From contig JAVKOQ010000337.1 of assembly GCA_031835245.1 (NCBI GenBank), positions 1 through 55,406 of the forward strand: DNA of 55,406 nt, read 5' to 3'. The stretch is from Balamuthia mandrillaris. Its lineage: Eukaryota; Discosea; Longamoebia; Balamuthiidae. Each line of letters starts with the position of its first letter. The stretch's first letter is position 1. Positions 50,639-55,406 of this stretch are shown in pieces. Under the pieces are notes generated by a model, which did no database searches, had not been told where the DNA came from, and saw only the letters and a program-made list of their open reading frames with translations. A program made the translations under genes and the position numbers.

Positions 50639-53600
50639 TTAGTTCTCCTGGGAGTCAGGCGCACCGACCAGCATGGGCTGCAAGAACTCGAAGAAGCTCA
50701 GCTCGCTCGTCTTCAGGCCATGGTGGTAGACGTAGTGGCTGGCCAGAAAGGCGGCAAACATGGAGCGGAGGTAGGTCTCCGGCACTCGCTCCTCCAACTT
50801 CTTCAGCCCCACCAGCTTGAGCAGGGAGGGAGGGCAGGCCTTGCGCAGCACCAAGGAGCGCAGCCTCTCGTTGGCGTAGAGGTGGTAGCTGTTGGGTCCG
50901 TTGATCTGATCCTTGATGGCGTTGATCTTGTCGCTGAGCATGTCTCCAAGGACAGCCAGAGCGCTTGTTTGCTTGTTCTTTTTGGAGGATGAGGCAGAGG
51001 AGGCAGAGGACATGCCATTGGAAGAAGCAGAGGAAGAACCGAACTTCTCTCGCCAGAGACATTCAAACTCCATAGCGGCGTTCTTTTCGATGGTGGCCAG
51101 CACTTCTTTGACGTATTGCTCGTAGAACTCGGGCGCTTTGCCGTCCTTGACGCACATGTGTTGCTCAAACTCTTCGTCGCTGAGAGCCAGAGCTGCAAGT
51201 ACTTCAAGAGAAGAGGAAGTCACTCCTCCTTTGTTGGCACTTGAGTCCTGTTGTCATGAGAGAAGGAAAAAGGAAGACAATAAGCGGAAGAAAGAGGAAA
51301 GCAGTTAGAAGAAAGAGAAAGGAAGGGAAGAAGAAGGAAAAGAAATCGCAAACGTACTTTAAAAATGATGACACCATCCTTTTCCAATTCCATACGAGCA
51401 TCATGTGTGAAGAACAAGTTGGCGCCCTCCACGATGTACTTGTAGTAAGGTGCTTTGCCATCCTTGTTCGAGAGATAGAGAGAGGAAACGTTGTTGATGT
51501 TGACAGAGTTGGGACGACCTCCACAGGGCACGAACAACTGAGCCTTGGCGCAGAGAGGGTTCAAGTGAAACTCGTTCCTAAAGTTGAGGCCGCTCTCCAC
51601 GATGGTGCCGTTGGGCAGGGTAATGTCTCGGTCATTGATGTTCACAAGGAAGCCCTCCTCTGTTAACCTTTTTGTGGGTTAAAAGAGTTAACAAACCTCA
51701 TTTGTTTTTTTTAAAAAAGAAGGAACTGCAAAAAAATAGCAGAAGGAGATGGCTTACTTGGAAGTATCAAACTCAGAGACCATCTGACGAGCATTGGCCA
51801 GCCTCAACAGCTCCTCTCTATCAATTCCCTCCGGGTCATACAGCACTCCACTGCCGTCAATTACTGCAATGGTCTTGTCCTTGGATATCTTGATCTCATT
51901 GGAACCCAAGTCTCCATCGGGACCACCCGTTTGCACTTTTTTCACCTCCTCTTCCTTGAGACCAGCCTTCTTCAAGATGCCTAGCACGTACTGATGGATG
52001 CTGTGCGTGGTCATGCCGTAGAGGTCGTGAGGAATGCCGCCCCTCTCTCGCGGCTTGCCGGTGGTCAACGCCTTCCAGAAGGGAACCTGCCTTTGCTTGG
52101 CATATTGTGAGGCCCAGCCCATCATGTCGGCCGTGCCCTCGTCGGGACCCAAGAAGATGATCTCGGGCTGGCCGTAGTGGTCCACTATCTTGGGGTCGTG
52201 CTCGCAGAGGAGGAGGTCCAACAGGGCGTCGATGTACTTTTGGAAGGCCTTTTGGGCTTGCTCTGGCGATTGGGCGTCTAAGTTCAGAAGAATGGTTCCT
52301 TTGCTTCCACCTTTGTTGCGTATTTTGGTTTAGACACAAACGAAAACGTAAGGGTGAATGAATGAAGCAAACCTTCAGCAATGTCTTTGTTCTTCTTCTG
52401 CTGGGTGAGGGCGAGGTTGTAATTCTCATCGAACAGCAGCTTCACGTTCTGAGCATAGTTCTGGACGCCCCTGGAGCGAATGATACGCACGCCTCCTCTG
52501 GCGATGTCCCTGAAGCGAACGTGAAAGCCTCTGAAGGTGCTTCCGATGATGAAGAAGATGCCGAACGGAAGGATCCTGTACTCCTGCTTCAACAGGAAGG
52601 AAGGATCCAGCCGGAAGCTCAACGCCGTCGTGCCGACTTTGTAAAAGTTGGTCTTGAGGACGTGACGATTGAAGGCGAGGAACATCTCGAACACTCTCTG
52701 TTGGTTTTCCGTTGGGAGTCTCTTGATCTCGCTGGCCAGTTTCTTGCGAAAAGCGGTCTCCTGTTTGGGTTGCTTCTCTTTGGAAGTTCGAGGGGAGGGA
52801 GGCACCAGTTCAGTGGTTGCCTCGTCGATAGGGAGGTGATAGTTGGAAAAGTCTTGGTAGAGCAGCTTGACTATTTCGGGAGACTCCATGATGATGTCCA
52901 GCACCGTTTCTTCGGTGAAGGTGTCGTTGATGAGGCGAGACTTGAGAGCGGCCAACAAACCAGCATACCTCGACACTGCAAAAGGAAGCAAACGATGGGC
53001 AATGAGCAAACAAAGAAGGAATGATGAAGGAGAGATTATAGAGAATGAAGCAACAGATGAAAGAGAATAAAGCACAGTAAAGCAGAAGAAGAAGAAGAAG
53101 AAGAAGAAGAAGAAGAAGAAGAAGAAGAAGAAGAACAAGAAGAACAAGCAGAACAAGAAGAAGAAGAAGAAGAAGAACAACAACAAGAACAAGAAGAACA
53201 AGAAGAAGAACAACATACTGTTTTCCTGGTCTGCAGGTCTGCGAAGAAGAGTTTGAAGGGTATACCACTCGGTACCACAGCGATTCAGGAACTGAACGGC
53301 AAACTTCCAGGCCACGTAGGCATAGACGCAGGCTTTGACGCTGAGCTTCTTCTCGCGAATGAGGCATTGCAGCTGGGTGGAGGGAAGGATGTAGAGCAGG
53401 TTGATCTCTTCCTTCAGACGAGCAATCCTGCTATCGATCCTCGAAAAGTCTCCGTTCATCGGCAACAGATAGATACTGTATATACGTTTCGTGTGAGTAA
53501 TATAGAAACCAAAGAGAGAAACCAAGCAGGTGGAAAGAATATAGAGAAGCAGAAGAGATAGAAGAGAAAGCGAAAGAGAGGAGTAAGATACCTGACGATA

Positions 53601-54929
53601 ACGTAGCCATTGGCCAAGTGTTCAATGTATTTGCGTCGAGCGGAGAAGCGGTGGTAGTGGTAAAGATCGCTGAGACTGGCAAAGAAACGACCGGTCGTGC
53701 CTCTTTTGTAACAAATGATCAAACGCCTTTCCTTCACTTCCACGGGCTCCAAGAACTCGATCACGGGTCCTTTAGTAATAAGGGAGGTGAGAAGAAGAAG
53801 AAGAACGAAGAAGAAGAACGAAGAAGAAGAACGAAGAAGAAGAACAAGAAGAAGAACAAGAAGAACAAGAACAAGAAGAAGAACAAGAACAAGAAGAAGA
53901 ACAAGAACAAGAACAAGAACAAGAACAAGAACAAGAACAAGAAGAGAGAAAGGAGCAAACCAGAACACTGGACAGCCTTATCGAGAATGCTTTGGTAGGC
54001 GTCATGAGTCCACTGGCTGGCCAGCTTGAGGAAGGACAGGTCTCCCACTTTATTGAGGTCGGTCTCGATGCTGGCCTCCATTTCCTCTCTTGGCAAGGCG
54101 TATTTGGCTCGAGAGACGACATAGATACGAAGCTGCGAGGTTGAGTCCGGAGAGATGGTTCCTTTAGAGCGATACACTAAATAAACAGAAAGAGACAGGT
54201 CAGTAAAAAGGAAGTAAGAGAGGAAAAAAGAAAAAAGAAACCTTGCACGCGATAGTTGTTGTATGTGCCCTCAGTGGCGAGGTAATGCCGTCCGATCCTA
54301 TAGTGCCACAGATCAACAACAGAACAAAAAAGCATAGAAGGAGAAGAGAGAAGCAGACAAGTAGAAGAGAAGCAGAGAAGGAGAGGACGAAGAGACAAGC
54401 AAAGAAGCAGAGAGAACGAGAGAAGCGGAGCAGCGAGGAGAGAAGAGCAGCAAAGCAGCAGAGAGCGTTACTCACTTCTCTTCAATGGACATGGCGGGAG
54501 ATTGAGCAGAGCCAGGAACGCTGTTGCACATGAAGATGGCCTCGTCCTCCGTTTCGTGCTTGATGTCGATCTTGATCTCGCCGCCGGTGACCATGGACAA
54601 CATCTTGGAGGCAAAGATGGACTGAATGTGCTGCGCTATGAACGAAGCGGTGTACTGGTAGAAGTAACTCACGTCGAGTCCCAACTTCCTGCAAACGAAG
54701 AAAGAAGAAAGAAAAGGAAGAACGTTTCATCAAAAAAAAATGATCAAAACAAAAAAAACGTTACAGCAGCCAAAAAAAAAAAAGAGGGAGAAAAAAAAAT
54801 GTACTGAAAGAACCAATCCACTTCGGAGTCGACCACGGCCGCGTTGATGTAACCATCCTTGCAGATCAACCGCTTGACTTCCTCCGCAAGCGCGACAAGG
54901 TCTTTCTGCGTCGTTATAATCTGCGACAT
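50639..54929 (-). CDS. NAD-dependent glutamate dehydrogenase, large type
   Basis: About ten exons on the minus strand; start MSQIITTQKDLVALAEEVKR at 54929, end QPMLVGAPDSQEN. It has the layout of the large eukaryotic NAD-GDH (Neurospora/yeast GDH2 type), with a long N-terminal regulatory part, then the catalytic block FRGFHVRFRDIARGGVRII, LLFDENYNLALTQQKKNKD, GSKGTI and IIFLGPDEGTADMMGWASQYA, followed by the NAD fold KTIAVIDGSG and NVNIN. The Lys in the KGG-like QQKKNKDI and the Asp in GPDEGT match family active-site positions. It converts glutamate to 2-oxoglutarate and ammonia. Introns hold TTC/GTT-type repeats on the sense strand (53085-53215, 53790-53942). It is much shorter than the bacterial 180-kDa form. 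Confidence 0.93.
53790..53942. repeat. (AAGAAC/GAA)n microsatellite in a glutamate dehydrogenase intron
   Basis: Purine-rich on the plus strand, pyrimidine-rich on the sense strand. A sister tract of the same type lies at 53085-53215 in another intron of this gene. Confidence 0.9.
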
Positions 54930-55406
54930 TGTATGTAACTCTCTCTTTGCTCTTCTCGGAGTTTTTGTTTTGTTTCGAGTCTATAGAAGAACAAAAGAAG
55001 AAAGAAAAGAATGAAAGTTGGGGTGAAGAAAGCAGAAAAGAGAACAAAGCTTCCTGCTCAACTAGCCTTTCCTGGAAGCACCTAAAAAGAAAGCGAAGCA
55101 CAAGGTGGTGGAGCCGGGCAAATGGAAAACGGAAACGGAGAAAGCCAAGAATGGCATGATTACGCCACTTTAGGACGTGAGAGAGGACGCGAGATTATCC
55201 ATCACCGCATGAATCGCGTGGGAATGCGGACACGAGAGAGGACGTGAGAGCGGTGGCATTTTCGCCATTTTCGGACGGGAGAGCGGAGATAGACGTAACG
55301 GAAAGTACGCGTGAAAGTTCCCTCAATTCGGGCTGGAAGGTAGCTCCATTGGAGTGATAGGCCGGATAGAAAAGAAACCAGGATCCCTTGTCGGTTTGTC
55401 CTTTTG
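54930..55406. other. Right-end region with degenerate tandem motif
   Basis: No gene supported, though the stretch coding KKKAKHKVVEPGKWKTE (55082-55133, plus) could be the last exon of a gene outside this model. Between 55177 and 55275 the units GGACGTGAGAGAGGACGCGAG, GGACACGAGAGAGGACGTGAG and GGACGGGAGAGCGG recur at irregular spacing. Confidence 0.45.

Noticed and set aside
55060-55159. Possible exon at the right end
   Set aside because: Only about 30 codons of basic sequence with no partner exon; too little to call.
1-55406. tRNA, rRNA and snRNA genes
   Set aside because: I looked for box A/B-like and cloverleaf patterns by eye in the intergenic regions and found none; a tRNAscan/Infernal run would be decisive.

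Overview
The window is eukaryotic nuclear DNA from an intron-rich, gene-dense protist. Introns are GT-AG and short, with long CT, TTC or TCT tracts on the sense strand; genes are separated by only a few hundred bases on alternating strands. The mix of a Frizzled-type receptor, a BTB/FYVE-like fragment, MOB1, UBA3, a large NAD-glutamate dehydrogenase and a selenoprotein fits an amoebozoan, perhaps close to Balamuthia or Acanthamoeba. That placement is inference from gene content only.

Layout. 1-5640 is a repeat island: a Crypton-like tyrosine-recombinase DNA transposon with a SANT/Myb-like part, then the 3' end of a Ty3/gypsy chromovirus fossil whose LTR abuts the end of an F-box gene (to 5962). 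6273-23141 holds a Frizzled-like receptor, a TRAF-zinc-finger membrane protein, a CHCHD2/10-like mitochondrial protein, two coiled-coil proteins, a TDP2-like phosphodiesterase, UBA3, MOB1, RRS1 and a small PSI-domain membrane protein. At 23494-23867 lies an easily missed selenoprotein W gene with an in-frame TGA and a well-formed SECIS candidate. 24181-29492 carries a single-chain tandem retropepsin-like protein and a TM-DEP-DEP-PH-CRAL/TRIO protein. 29725-30623 holds two 5'-less gene fragments head to head (AlkB-like and BTB/FYVE-like). 31275-34983 is a whole-looking Mutator-like transposon with inverted repeats, a 9-bp target duplication and an open spliced transposase; it sits inside a coiled-coil host gene. 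35800-47382 carries a GT90 glycosyltransferase, an ETRSQK-repeat protein, a second TDP2-like protein, an S28 serine peptidase, a large LRR gene with one frameshift and a DNAJC28/DUF1992-like protein. 47499-54929 carries GMP synthase and NAD-glutamate dehydrogenase.

The genes are mostly unrelated housekeeping and signalling functions (neddylation, Hippo/mitotic-exit scaffold, ribosome biogenesis, DNA repair, nucleotide and amino-acid metabolism). Nothing suggests an operon or pathway cluster. For eight genes (Frizzled-like, TRAF, CHCHD2-like, TDP2-like, selenoprotein W, the DEP/Sec14 protein, the MULE transposase and others noted in the entries) I joined exons by hand and the summed length was divisible by three, which supports the models. 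The main novelties are the selenoprotein W/SECIS pair, the intact MULE in a dead gene, the DEP/PH/Sec14 architecture and a TGACGACACG motif repeated in promoters.
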